The notes under the pieces are model-generated. The model was not told the origin of the DNA. It was given only the letters and a program-made list of their open reading frames with translations, and made no database searches. The position numbers and the translations under genes are program-made. DNA of 35,802 bases from Myxococcota bacterium (GTDB taxonomy: Bacteria > Myxococcota_A > Polyangia > JAAYKL01): NCBI GenBank assembly GCA_028278265.1, contig JANQET010000276.1, positions 1 to 35,802 of the forward strand, in the 5' to 3' direction. Shown here in pieces: positions 7,764 through 17,507 of this stretch. Each line of letters starts with the position of its first letter. Positions within the stretch are counted from its first letter, which is position 1.

Positions 7764-10058
7764 CTAGCCCGCTCGGTCGAGCGCTTCGGCGATCTTAGCG
7801 GCCAGGGCTGCTCGGCGATACGGTTTTTGAATGAACCCCTGCGCCCCTTCGCTCAAAATCTCCTGGGCCTCTCCGTCGACGCTGTAGCCCGAGCTGATCA
7901 GCGCGATCAGGTCCGGGTTGATCGCCTTCATTTTGAGATAGGTCGCCTTGCCGGATAGTTGCGGCATCACCATGTCCAAGATGACCAAGTCGACTTCGGT
8001 CCAATGCTGCTCATAGTAGGCGATCGCTTCCACCCCGTTGTCGCAGAAATCAACCGTGTACCCCAGATCGACCAACATCAACGTGGCCACCTCGATCACC
8101 ATGCTCTCGTCGTCGACCAACAGGATATGTCCGTTGCCCTGTTCTATCGGGCTGTCCGCCGGAAAACTCGTCGTACGCACCCCCTCGTCATCGACTTGGG
8201 GCAAGCGGACAATCATCGTCGTCCCCGAGTCCGGCTCGCTCGAAACCTCGATCGCCCCGTTGTGGTTTTTGACGGTGCCGTACACGGCGGCCAGCCCCAT
8301 GCCGGTTCCCTTGCCCGGGGGCTTGGTGGTGAAAAACGGTTCGAAGATGCGCTTGGCGGTCTGTTCGGTCATTCCCGTGCCGGTGTCCCTGACCCGTATC
8401 TCGAGATACTTCCCCGGTGACAGCTCGAATGACGATTGGCGACAGAACCCCTCGTCGAGCTCGATGACCCGGGTCGAGAAGGTCATCTCTCCCCCGTTGG
8501 GCATGGCGTCGCGAGCGTTGATCGCCAGGTTGACGATCGCGTTCTGTATTTGAGAGGGATCCCCCTGGGCGATCGGATGCTGTGCGTCGAGCGACCGTTT
8601 GACGATTATTCGCTTGTCGATGGCCCGCTGCAGAATGCTGATCACTTCGTCGATGATTTTGTGAATATCGATTCGGATCGAAAGGTACTTTCCCTTGCGG
8701 GCAAAGGCCAGCAGCTGAGCGGTGAGATCCGCGGCGCGCTTGGTGCCGATCAAGATGTTGTTGGCATAGACCGCCAAAGGGGGATTGTTCGTCAATTCTT
8801 CGCGAAGCAGGTCCGCGTACCCCACGATGCCGGCCAACTGATTGTTGAAATCGTGGGCCACTCCCCCGGCCAGATGGCCGATCGCCTGCATCTTCTCGCT
8901 CTGGTGCAAACGCTCTTCCAGATCCAGTCGTTCGGTAATGTCCTGAATCGTGCCGAACATCCGCAGCAGCTGTCCATCGGGTGATATCTCCAGGTTGCCC
9001 TGTCCGTGCATCCAGCGAACTTCCCCGTCGGACTGGCGGACGATGCGATATTTTTTGTCGAACGGCTGTCTGTTCTCGATGACATCGACGGCGAAGTGGT
9101 TTTGAACCGCCTCCCGGTCGTCCTCGTGAACGATTTTGATCCAGTTTTCGAATACCCGCTCAAAGGTATCGTCGATACCGAACAGTTCATCGAGCATCTC
9201 GGAGCTGGTCCACAGACCCATGGTGAAATCCTCTACCACGTAGTGGCCGATTTTCGAGACCCGCTGGGACATCTTTAGTCGCTCCTGGCTCGCGTAGAGC
9301 TCCTGTTGAACGACCCGCTTCTCGGTGATATCGAGCGCCGCCCCCTCGATCACCCCGCTCTCCCGGTCGAGCCGAGCGGTATAGGAAATCCACTTCGGTT
9401 GACCGCGGGTATCTCGAATCTCGAACTCCATATTTTCGATGAATCCATCTTTCGTGAGCCTGGCTGCCATTACCTCCCGGTCGGCGGGGTTGGTGTAGTG
9501 CAACTCCGGTTTGTACGAGGCCAGGCACTCTTCGCGGGAGGGATACCCCAATAGCTCGGCGATATAGCCGTTGCAGTCGATCATTTCTTCGCTATCGAGC
9601 TCGGAGAGCACCAGGCCGACGGGGTAGTTGTGGAACAGACTGCGGTATTGTTGCTCACTCTTTTGCGCGGCGGCGGTAGCCTCGACAATCTCGGTCACGT
9701 CGTAGAAAATGACCACAAATCGACCCCGGCGGGGAGAGATCACCGCGACCTTGACGTGTTTCTTCACCGGGGGCCAGTAAAACTCGAATGAATCGGAGAC
9801 CTGGGAATGGGCCACGCGAACGTAAAAATCGAGAAACGGCGGTTCGCCGGTGCCGTAGAGCTCTGACGCCAAAGCGCCGGTAGCCTTGGCTCTGGTGAGT
9901 CCGGTAATGCGCTCGTATGCTCCGTTGACATCGATCACGCGGTAGTCGATCGGCGTCCCGGAGTCGTCATACACCAGATCGTTGACGCAGGCCCCCTCGC
10001 TCATGTGCTCGAAGATAGCCTCCAGATCCCCGATGCGTTCGTGCTCATCTCCGGCCAT
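7764..10058 (-). CDS. Hybrid sensor histidine kinase, three PAS domains plus receiver
   Basis: The product has 764 residues and no membrane segment, so it is cytoplasmic. Three PAS domains lie at about 12-125, 136-248 and 265-375. The kinase core has the H box [13 protein letters not shown] (H402), the N box [14 protein letters not shown] (about 510-523), the G1 box [14 protein letters not shown] and the G2 box [10 protein letters not shown] receiver closes the protein, with acidic pair D649/D650, phosphoacceptor D695 and K745. H402 should autophosphorylate and pass phosphate to D695 and then to an unseen phosphotransfer protein. AAGGAG lies 6 bases before the ATG. Its stop is 5 bases from the stop of the convergent FG-GAP gene. 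The signal is not evident; PAS domains may bind small ligands or redox cofactors. Confidence 0.93.
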   Translation of the reverse strand: MAGDEHERIGDLEAIFEHMSEGACVNDLVYDDSGTPIDYRVIDVNGAYERITGLTRAKATGALASELYGTGEPPFLDFYVRVAHSQVSDSFEFYWPPVKKHVKVAVISPRRGRFVVIFYDVTEIVEATAAAQKSEQQYRSLFHNYPVGLVLSELDSEEMIDCNGYIAELLGYPSREECLASYKPELHYTNPADREVMAARLTKDGFIENMEFEIRDTRGQPKWISYTARLDRESGVIEGAALDITEKRVVQQELYASQERLKMSQRVSKIGHYVVEDFTMGLWTSSEMLDELFGIDDTFERVFENWIKIVHEDDREAVQNHFAVDVIENRQPFDKKYRIVRQSDGEVRWMHGQGNLEISPDGQLLRMFGTIQDITERLDLEERLHQSEKMQAIGHLAGGVAHDFNNQLAGIVGYADLLREELTNNPPLAVYANNILIGTKRAADLTAQLLAFARKGKYLSIRIDIHKIIDEVISILQRAIDKRIIVKRSLDAQHPIAQGDPSQIQNAIVNLAINARDAMPNGGEMTFSTRVIELDEGFCRQSSFELSPGKYLEIRVRDTGTGMTEQTAKRIFEPFFTTKPPGKGTGMGLAAVYGTVKNHNGAIEVSSEPDSGTTMIVRLPQVDDEGVRTTSFPADSPIEQGNGHILLVDDESMVIEVATLMLVDLGYTVDFCDNGVEAIAYYEQHWTEVDLVILDMVMPQLSGKATYLKMKAINPDLIALISSGYSVDGEAQEILSEGAQGFIQKPYRRAALAAKIAEALDRAG

Positions 10059-10240
10059 GGGCGCTCCTTGACAGGGTATACGGTAAAGAAAGCATATTTG
10101 TGGACTATGTCGATATCTTTATGGTTATTTGTATCAACCGAGGCGATCGGCGGTTGGCGCCCGGCCGCAAAAACACACATTGTTGAAGTTTTCGCCCAAC
10201 GCTTGTGATAGGCTCTGCCCCAACAAAGGAGGAGCAACAC

Positions 10241-11665
10241 ATGGGCGGATTATTCGGCGTCGCATCCAAGGAAGACTGTATCAGCGATCTCTTCTACGGC
10301 ACTGATTATCACTCTCACCTGGGCACCCGCCGGGGGGGATTGGTGGTCAAGAATCCGGCGGGTTTCAAACGCAACATTCACGACATCAGCAACACCCAGT
10401 TCCGGTCGAAATTCGAGGACGATTTGCCGAAATTGCACGGCAAAATGGGTATCGGGGTGATCAGTGACAACGAGGATCAGCCGATCCTCATCGGCTCCCA
10501 CCACGGGCGATATGCCCTGGTGACAGTAGGGCGGATTCACAATCTCCAGCAGCTGGCGGAAAAACTGTTGGCCAAGGGGGGCATTCATTTCTCCGAGCTC
10601 TCGATGAACCAAACCAATCCCACCGAGCTGGTGGCCGCACTGATCGATCGGGAGCAGACCCTGTTGGACGGCATCGTCGCGGCGCAAGAGGCAATCGAAG
10701 GATCCTGCACCCTGTTGATCGTTACCGAGACCGAGATCATCGCCGCCCGGGATCGATTGGGCCGCACGCCGATCATCATCGGCTCCAAGAAAGATGCCTT
10801 TGCCGCCACGATGGAGACCTGTGCCTTTCCCAATCTCGGCTACAAAGTCGACCGTTACTTGGGTCCTGGCGAAATCGTCAAAATCACCCCGGACGGGGTC
10901 GAACAGCTCCGCCCCCCCGGAGAGGCGATGCAAATCTGCTCCTTTTTGTGGGTTTACTACGGCTATCCCGCCTCGAGCTACGAGGGCATCAACGTGGAGA
11001 TGACCCGCAATCGCTGCGGCGCCGCCCTGTGTCGGGCAGACGATGCGCAAGTGGACTTGGTTGCCGGCATTCCCGATTCCGGCAACGCCCATGCCATCGG
11101 ATACGCTACCGAGGCCGGAGTCCCCTATCGCCGGCCCTTTGTCAAGTACACCCCCACTTGGCCGCGGAGCTTCATGCCGCAGGACCAACGAGTGCGCGAT
11201 TTGGTCGCCCGAATGAAGCTGATCCCCGTACCGGATATGATTCGCGGGCGACGCCTGCTGTTCTGTGAGGATTCGATTGTCAGAGGCACCCAACTGAGGG
11301 ACATCATCACGCGGCTGTTCGGCTACGGCGCTGAGGAGATTCATATGCGCCCGGCCTGTCCGCCGCTCATCTTCAGCTGCAAGTTTCTCAACTTCTCCCA
11401 GTCGAAATCCGAGATGGATTTGGCGACCCGCAAGGCGATGATGTCACTCAACGGCGGAGCGGACAGCCACCTGGACGAGTACGCCGACTCCCGGACCGAC
11501 CGTTACCAGAAAATGGTCGCCGAAATCGGCAAGCAAATAGGGCTTACCTCACTGAGGTTTCAGCGGTTGAACGACATGATCGAGTCGATCGGCCTGCCCC
11601 GGGAGAAGCTGTGCACCTATTGCTGGAACGGGGAGGAGTGTCACAAAACCGGCTGCGGTCAATAA
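10241..11665 (+). CDS. PurF-like amidophosphoribosyltransferase paralogue without catalytic Cys
   Basis: The 474-residue product aligns throughout with glutamine PRPP amidotransferase, which makes phosphoribosylamine in purine synthesis. The phosphoribosyltransferase half is intact, with the PRPP loop LLFCEDSIVRGTQLRD at about 339-354. Four cysteines (C233, C380, C458, C461) match the [4Fe-4S] ligands of Bacillus-type PurF. The glutaminase half is altered: it starts MGGLFGVAS, where active enzymes have Cys directly after Met, and the usual HNGN segment reads RIHNLQQL. Glutamine hydrolysis is therefore unlikely; it may use free ammonia or have another role. The ATG at 10241 is set by AAAGGAGG 9 bases upstream. 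Its own 5' region (10059-10240) separates it from the divergent kinase. Confidence 0.85.
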   Translation: MGGLFGVASKEDCISDLFYGTDYHSHLGTRRGGLVVKNPAGFKRNIHDISNTQFRSKFEDDLPKLHGKMGIGVISDNEDQPILIGSHHGRYALVTVGRIHNLQQLAEKLLAKGGIHFSELSMNQTNPTELVAALIDREQTLLDGIVAAQEAIEGSCTLLIVTETEIIAARDRLGRTPIIIGSKKDAFAATMETCAFPNLGYKVDRYLGPGEIVKITPDGVEQLRPPGEAMQICSFLWVYYGYPASSYEGINVEMTRNRCGAALCRADDAQVDLVAGIPDSGNAHAIGYATEAGVPYRRPFVKYTPTWPRSFMPQDQRVRDLVARMKLIPVPDMIRGRRLLFCEDSIVRGTQLRDIITRLFGYGAEEIHMRPACPPLIFSCKFLNFSQSKSEMDLATRKAMMSLNGGADSHLDEYADSRTDRYQKMVAEIGKQIGLTSLRFQRLNDMIESIGLPREKLCTYCWNGEECHKTGCGQ

Positions 11666-11723
11666 CCCTCCCTCTTCTCTTCATACATAGGGTCGCTGGG
11701 GTGGAAGAACCGATCGAATCTGA

Positions 11724-13073
11724 TCAGCGAATCGCTTGGAGGGATTGGTGCGCGATATCGAACAGCTCGTCGATCTGTGCCTCGGTGATGGTCAGCGGGA
11801 CGACAAAGTAAACGACGTTGCCCAGGGGGCGGAGCCAGGCCCCCCGTTTGCGGGCTTCGGCAGAGAAGCGCCAGCCCGCGTCGTCGAGATAATTGGCCGT
11901 TGCATCCTTTGACGTGTCCGAGACGAGAGTGAACGCGGCGATCATTCCGGTGCGCCGGACATCGTGTACCCAGGGGTGGTCGGTCAGCCGATCGAGTCCC
12001 CGTTGAATGGCATTGCACTTGGGGGGCAGGGATTCGATGATTTTTTCCTCTTCGAAGATGGTGAGTGTTTCGAGAGCCACGGCAGCACCGAGGGGGTTGC
12101 CGGTGAACGAATGGCCGTACCACAGGGTCTGCTCGGCCGGTCCCAGAAAAGCCTCGAACACCCGCTTGTTGGCCACTGTGGCGGCCATCGGCAACACGCC
12201 GCCCGAGAAGCCCTTGGCCATGCAGATGATATCGGGTTCGATGTTCGCCTGCTGGTGAGCAAAGAAGGTGCCCGTGCGCCCGTAGCCGACAAACACCTCG
12301 TCGGCGATGAGCAGGATGTCGAGCTCTTGGCAGAGTTGGTGCAATTGGGAGAGATACTCCGGTGGATACATCAGCATGCCGGCCGCACCCTGTACCAACG
12401 GCTCGAGGATGATGGCGGCGATCTCTTGGGATTGCTCTTGCAGCAGATCTCTGGCGCGGGCAAAGGCCTGCTCATACCAGGGGCGGTCCGAGCCGGTCCC
12501 GTCTTTCTTTCCCGGGCTGGGCAGTTGAATGCAGTCGAACAGCAACGGCCCCAGGGTTTGGTGGAACACCTTGGTCCCGGAAACCGACGCCGAGCCGATG
12601 GTCTCCCCGTGAAAGGCGTGGGACAGGCTGACGAACCGTTTCTTTTTGGGCTGGCCGACATTTTGCCAATACTGGTACGCCATGCGCAGACCACACTCCA
12701 CCGCAGTGGTGCCGTTGTCCGAATAGAACACCCGCGCGTAGTCACTGCCACATCGTTCGAGAAGTTTCTGGGCCACGCGAACAGCGGGCTCGTGGGTGAT
12801 ATTGGCCAGGCAGCAGTGGGCCAGCTTTTCGGTCTGTCGAACCAGCGCGGCCATCAGGCGAGGATGATTGTGGCCTAATACGTTGACCCACCAGGATGAG
12901 TTGGCGTCGATCAGGCGAGTGCCGTCCCGATCGTAGAAGTAGATGCCTTCGGCCCGGTCCACCACCACGGGATCGATGTCGTCGATGTAGGGACGCATCG
13001 GTGTATAGGGGTGCCAGATCAGTTGTTTGTCCAGGGCGACGATTTCGTTACGGGTCAGTGTGTTGTTTGTCAT
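11724..13073 (-). CDS. bioA: Adenosylmethionine-8-amino-7-oxononanoate aminotransferase
   Basis: The 449-residue product is a class III PLP-dependent aminotransferase of BioA type, converting KAPA to DAPA in biotin synthesis with S-adenosylmethionine as amino donor. Recognisable elements are IWHPYTPM at 19-26, LIDANSSWWVNVLGHNHP at 54-71, HAFHGETIGS at 152-161, the PLP-binding Asp in IADEVFVGYGRTG (D258) and the Schiff-base Lys in MAKGFSGG (K287). GHSFTGNPLG follows. The length is normal for BioA. The start lies inside the 3' end of xseA (26-base overlap), so it is probably translated from the xseA message. No other biotin genes are in the window. Confidence 0.93.
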   Translation of the reverse strand: MTNNTLTRNEIVALDKQLIWHPYTPMRPYIDDIDPVVVDRAEGIYFYDRDGTRLIDANSSWWVNVLGHNHPRLMAALVRQTEKLAHCCLANITHEPAVRVAQKLLERCGSDYARVFYSDNGTTAVECGLRMAYQYWQNVGQPKKKRFVSLSHAFHGETIGSASVSGTKVFHQTLGPLLFDCIQLPSPGKKDGTGSDRPWYEQAFARARDLLQEQSQEIAAIILEPLVQGAAGMLMYPPEYLSQLHQLCQELDILLIADEVFVGYGRTGTFFAHQQANIEPDIICMAKGFSGGVLPMAATVANKRVFEAFLGPAEQTLWYGHSFTGNPLGAAVALETLTIFEEEKIIESLPPKCNAIQRGLDRLTDHPWVHDVRRTGMIAAFTLVSDTSKDATANYLDDAGWRFSAEARKRGAWLRPLGNVVYFVVPLTITEAQIDELFDIAHQSLQAIR

Positions 13074-14433
13074 TGTCCTTTGAACTCTCCACCACGCAGC
13101 CCAACTCGCCGCGTGCCAGTGTGATGTCTACCCGGGTTCCGGCCGGGGCTTCGTCGATATCGCGGACGATTAATCCGTCCGGGCGGCGCCGTACGACCGC
13201 ATACCCCCGGGAGAGGCTGGCCAGCGGACTGAGTGCCTCCAAACTGGCCACCAATTGGGCAAATTCGCCGCGGGCGCGGGCCAATACCGGCTCGGGCCAA
13301 CGGTCGATCCGTTCGCTAACATCGCGCAAGGCGGTTTTGGTCGGGGGAAGGGTCTGCCCCGGCCAACGATCGATCCGCTCGCGCAGGGTGTCGAGCTCGG
13401 CGCGAGCCCGGGGCAGGGTTTGCCCGGGCCAGCGGTTCAACGACTCCCGAAGTTGGGCCAGCCGTTGGGCGTGTCGGGTCAGCTGCACCCTCGGATCGGT
13501 CGCGCTGAGGTCGCTCAGGCTCATTGCCAACTGCTGTTTGGCCGCCTGGAGGTGATGGGAGACCGCGCGAGCGAGATGGTGATCCAACCGGTGCAGGCCG
13601 GCCAACAATTCATCCCGATCCGGCACGACCAGTTCGGCCGCTTCGGAGGGGGTGGCTGCGCGGTGATCGGCAGCCAGGTCGACCAAAGTGGTGTCGATCT
13701 CGTGGCCCACTGCCGCCACCAGCGGTTGGGGATGATCGAACACCGCCCGGACAACGGCCTCGGTATTGAAAGCGTCCAGGTCCTCCGTCGACCCGCCACC
13801 ACGCCCCAGGATCACCACGTCCACATCGCTCCGCTCGGCCATTTGTGCCAGAGCTCCCACGATCATCGCCGGCGCCTCTGCGCCCTGGACTTGGGTGTGG
13901 GCCAGTACAATCCGCAGGGGATACCGCCGCTGCAGCACTTTGAGGATGTCCCGAATCGCCGCCCCACTGCGCGAAGTGACCACGCCGACACACTCGGGAA
14001 ACGCCGGGAGGGGCTGTTTGTGCGCCGGGTCGAACACCCCTTGGGCGGCCAGCTTTTTTTTCAGCTCGGCCAGTTTCAGCGCCTTTAAGCCCTCGCCGGC
14101 CTCTTCGGCCCGATTGACGACCAGCTGGAACGAACCGCGGGGTTCGTAAAGGGTCACCCGACCGTGACACCGCACGGCCTGACCGGTAACGATTTTTGCC
14201 CCGTAGCGCAGGGCCTGGCCCCGCCACATCACCGCTTGAATCTGGGCCTGGCCTTTGAGATCGGTCAGCGTGAAGTAGAGATGGCCGGAGCGGGCCCGGG
14301 TGACCTGTTGCACCTCGGCTTCAACCGAGAGGTCGCCGAGCTGCTGTTCCAATAGCAGGCGCGCCCGGCGGTTGAGCTCCCCCACGGTATAAATTCGGTC
14401 CTGCGAGCGGACCGTTTTGAAATCGTATCCCAT
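13048..14433 (-). CDS. xseA: Exodeoxyribonuclease VII large subunit
   Basis: The 461-residue product is XseA, the catalytic subunit of the nuclease that degrades single-stranded DNA in both directions. An N-terminal OB fold (YTVGELNRRARLLLEQQLGD to about 110) precedes the conserved catalytic region with GVVTSRSGAAIRDI (150-163), ILGRGGGSTEDLDAFN (208-223) and AAVGHEIDTTLVDLAADHRA (240-259). The C-terminal coil has three 22-residue repeats at 331-396 with the core RIDRWPGQTLP. The final SRGYAVVRR segment is typical. The small subunit gene xseB is not adjacent. There is no clear ribosome site; the promoter abuts the ATG. bioA overlaps its 3' end by 26 bases. Confidence 0.93.
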   Translation of the reverse strand: MGYDFKTVRSQDRIYTVGELNRRARLLLEQQLGDLSVEAEVQQVTRARSGHLYFTLTDLKGQAQIQAVMWRGQALRYGAKIVTGQAVRCHGRVTLYEPRGSFQLVVNRAEEAGEGLKALKLAELKKKLAAQGVFDPAHKQPLPAFPECVGVVTSRSGAAIRDILKVLQRRYPLRIVLAHTQVQGAEAPAMIVGALAQMAERSDVDVVILGRGGGSTEDLDAFNTEAVVRAVFDHPQPLVAAVGHEIDTTLVDLAADHRAATPSEAAELVVPDRDELLAGLHRLDHHLARAVSHHLQAAKQQLAMSLSDLSATDPRVQLTRHAQRLAQLRESLNRWPGQTLPRARAELDTLRERIDRWPGQTLPPTKTALRDVSERIDRWPEPVLARARGEFAQLVASLEALSPLASLSRGYAVVRRRPDGLIVRDIDEAPAGTRVDITLARGELGCVVESSKDNDKQHTDP

Positions 14434-14442
14434 CGCCGGGGG

Positions 14443-14470
14443 ATATTATCCGCTTTATCCCGTCCGTCAA
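14443..14470 (-). promoter_or_regulatory. Promoter of xseA-bioA, probably leaderless
   Basis: Minus strand: -35 TTGACG (14470-14465), a 16-base spacer and -10 TAATAT (14448-14443). The -10 ends 9 bases before the xseA ATG, so the transcript should begin at or next to the start codon. It occupies the 44-base gap after the upstream kinase gene. Confidence 0.5.
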
Positions 14471-14477
14471 ATCGGGA

Positions 14478-15986
14478 TCAGTCGGCCTTGGTTGCCAGGT
14501 CGGTCGGTGGGCGGGGTTGCTCGGATCGCTTGACCCCTTCGAGGACCTCTCTCAGCTTGTGCTGGACCTCTTGAATATCAAATGGTTTTTTGAGGAAATC
14601 GGCGATCTGCACGTCCGGGCTGACCTCCACCTCTCGCCCGCTCATGTAGATGATCGGCAGCTCCGGTTGCACGGCGTGGAGCTCCTGGCCGAGCTGCTTA
14701 CCCGACAGACCGGGCATGGTGAAATCGATGAACGCCGCGTCGAACTGTTGGGTGCGACATCGATCCACCGCCTCTTCCCCTGAACAGACCGCCACGGCGC
14801 TGGCGTCCTTGAGCTCCAGGGCGGTGCGCATCATCTCACCGATATCCGGTTCATCATCGACGATGAGAATGTTCATCCCCGGGGGAATCGACGAGGTGGT
14901 CGTCCTCGGAGCCGGCTGTTCGGACTCCCCTTCCTGGGCTACGGGTAGGGTGATGGTGAACACGGTCCCCTGCCGCAACGCACTGGCCACGTCGATCGTG
15001 CCCCCGTGCTCCTCGACAATTTCCCGGCAGATGGCCAGTCCCAGCCCCGAGCTGATCCGCGACGAGGATTGACCTTTGAGTTTGGTGGTGAAAAATGGGT
15101 CGAAAATGTGTCGCTTGACCTCGGGCTTCATCCCCAATCCGTCATCCCCGATGGAGACGAAGATATTCTGTTCCCGTTGGGTGATGGTCAGCTCCAACGT
15201 GCCCCCGTCGGGCATCGCGTCCATTGCGTTGCGCACCAGATTGACGAATACCTGCCAGAGGCGGTTGTTGTTTGCCAGGCAGGGCTCGATATTGTCATCG
15301 AACCGGCGAACCACCTCGATGTTCAACTTGTCCAGCTCGATCATCAGCAGGCGCAGCACGTCGTCGGCGATTTGAACCAACGAGACCGGCTCGAGGGTGG
15401 TGTCCGCATCGTCCCGGGCTACATCCAGCATTTGAAAGGCGAGGTCGCGAGCCCGTTGGGCGTTTTCGCCGATGATGTCCACGGCGGAGGAGACCATCTG
15501 TGGTGTCGATTTTTTTTGCCGGGCGATCTGCGTCCAGCCGAGCATCGACGTGAGGATGTTGTTGAACTCGTGGGCGACCCCGGCCGCGATTTGGCCCACG
15601 ATGGCAAGTCGTTCGAGCCGTTCGAGCTCCTGGTGCAATTTGATGTTGTGCGAGGTCTCTCGGACGACGATGAACAGCGCTCCGTCGGTCTTTTCCTCTA
15701 TTTCGAAGGCGCGCACTTCAAAATGCTGGCGTCCTGCATTCTTGTCCGGCCGCACGAGCTGAATCGCCGGATTGCCTTTCTTGATGTTGGAGATGGTGTC
15801 GAGCAGTTGGGCGCGCATGTCCGGATCAAAGGTCAACGCGCTGACGAACTCGTACAGGGTTTGGGGGGTCATGTCGAATAGGCGCTCCAGATCGGGCGCA
15901 CAGTATGTACATTCCCCATTTGAGTCAAAAATGGCAATAGAGGCATCCAGGTGAGTGAGTACCTTACTGATCGAGGATGTTGACAA
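14478..15986 (-). CDS. Hybrid sensor histidine kinase (PAS-kinase-receiver)
   Basis: A PAS domain (LDASIAIFDSNGECTYCAPD onward) is followed by a kinase core and a receiver. Numbering from the longest open frame (521 residues, start 16043), the H box VGQIAAGVAHEFNN has H158, the N box NLVRNAMDAMPDGG has N272, then GDDGLGM, FDPFFTTK and SSGLGLAI. The receiver has D396/D397, phosphoacceptor D440 and K486. I prefer the TTG at 15986 (502 residues): it has GGAAGG 8 bases upstream within a purine-rich GAGGAGAGAGGGAAGG, whereas the TTG at 16043 has no ribosome site. No membrane helix is present. The cognate partner is not in sight. It precedes xseA on the same strand, but xseA has its own promoter. 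Confidence 0.88.
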   Translation of the reverse strand: MSTSSISKVLTHLDASIAIFDSNGECTYCAPDLERLFDMTPQTLYEFVSALTFDPDMRAQLLDTISNIKKGNPAIQLVRPDKNAGRQHFEVRAFEIEEKTDGALFIVVRETSHNIKLHQELERLERLAIVGQIAAGVAHEFNNILTSMLGWTQIARQKKSTPQMVSSAVDIIGENAQRARDLAFQMLDVARDDADTTLEPVSLVQIADDVLRLLMIELDKLNIEVVRRFDDNIEPCLANNNRLWQVFVNLVRNAMDAMPDGGTLELTITQREQNIFVSIGDDGLGMKPEVKRHIFDPFFTTKLKGQSSSRISSGLGLAICREIVEEHGGTIDVASALRQGTVFTITLPVAQEGESEQPAPRTTTSSIPPGMNILIVDDEPDIGEMMRTALELKDASAVAVCSGEEAVDRCRTQQFDAAFIDFTMPGLSGKQLGQELHAVQPELPIIYMSGREVEVSPDVQIADFLKKPFDIQEVQHKLREVLEGVKRSEQPRPPTDLATKAD

Positions 15987-16449
15987 TTCGACGGCCTTCC
16001 CTCTCTCCTCTATTAAATCTGAGCTATGTTTCACGCATTTCAACGGATTACAGTTTCATTTCACAAAAAAAGGAAATTATTACACTGTAGACATATCCAC
16101 AAGGAAACCTAATATAATTTGGTCATTAAGTAAAATATTTCGAGCACTAAGGGGGTAACGCCGGGATGGGTCAGCTCCTTTGGGTGCATGTTAATTTCGT
16201 AAATTCAAATAGTTAACCTGGTAGTTTCCTGTATTAAAACAGTCTGTGGAGTGAAAAATTCCCGCCGTTCTGGGGGGTACCGGTTTCCTCGAGTTACATG
16301 CCAAATTGATACTTTATTCACTATGCGTAGATTATAAGCTGTTTGAAATTCTTGCCGTCTGGGTAAACGGTTGAGACCTTTTGCGGTGCCGTGGTAGAAC
16401 CGACCCCAAAATCAACCGGTATTCAACCCCACGATGAGGCAAACACTCC
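15987..16449. other. AT-rich divergent spacer between hybrid kinase and mtnA
   Basis: About 460 bases, clearly richer in A+T than the flanking genes, with no convincing open frame. It holds the kinase leader and a likely kinase promoter on the minus strand (an extended -10 reading TGTAATAAT, 16084-16076) and a candidate mtnA promoter on the plus strand. I looked for S-adenosylmethionine riboswitch elements before mtnA and saw none. Confidence 0.5.
16306..16335 (+). promoter_or_regulatory. Candidate promoter for mtnA
   Basis: -35 TTGATA (16306-16311), an 18-base spacer and -10 GATTAT (16330-16335). This would give a leader of roughly 110 bases before the mtnA ATG. Confidence 0.35.
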
Positions 16450-17499
<1,050 letters not shown>

Positions 17500-17507
17500 A
17501 CCCCGGG

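Noticed and set aside
10068..10098. Perfect TTGACA as -35 for the PurF-like gene
   Set aside because: It overlaps the complement of the kinase ribosome site (AAGGAG), and the best -10 (CATATT) needs a 19-base spacer, so it may be coincidence.
16160..16449. S-adenosylmethionine riboswitch before mtnA
   Set aside because: None of the conserved core sequences or a following terminator can be found.
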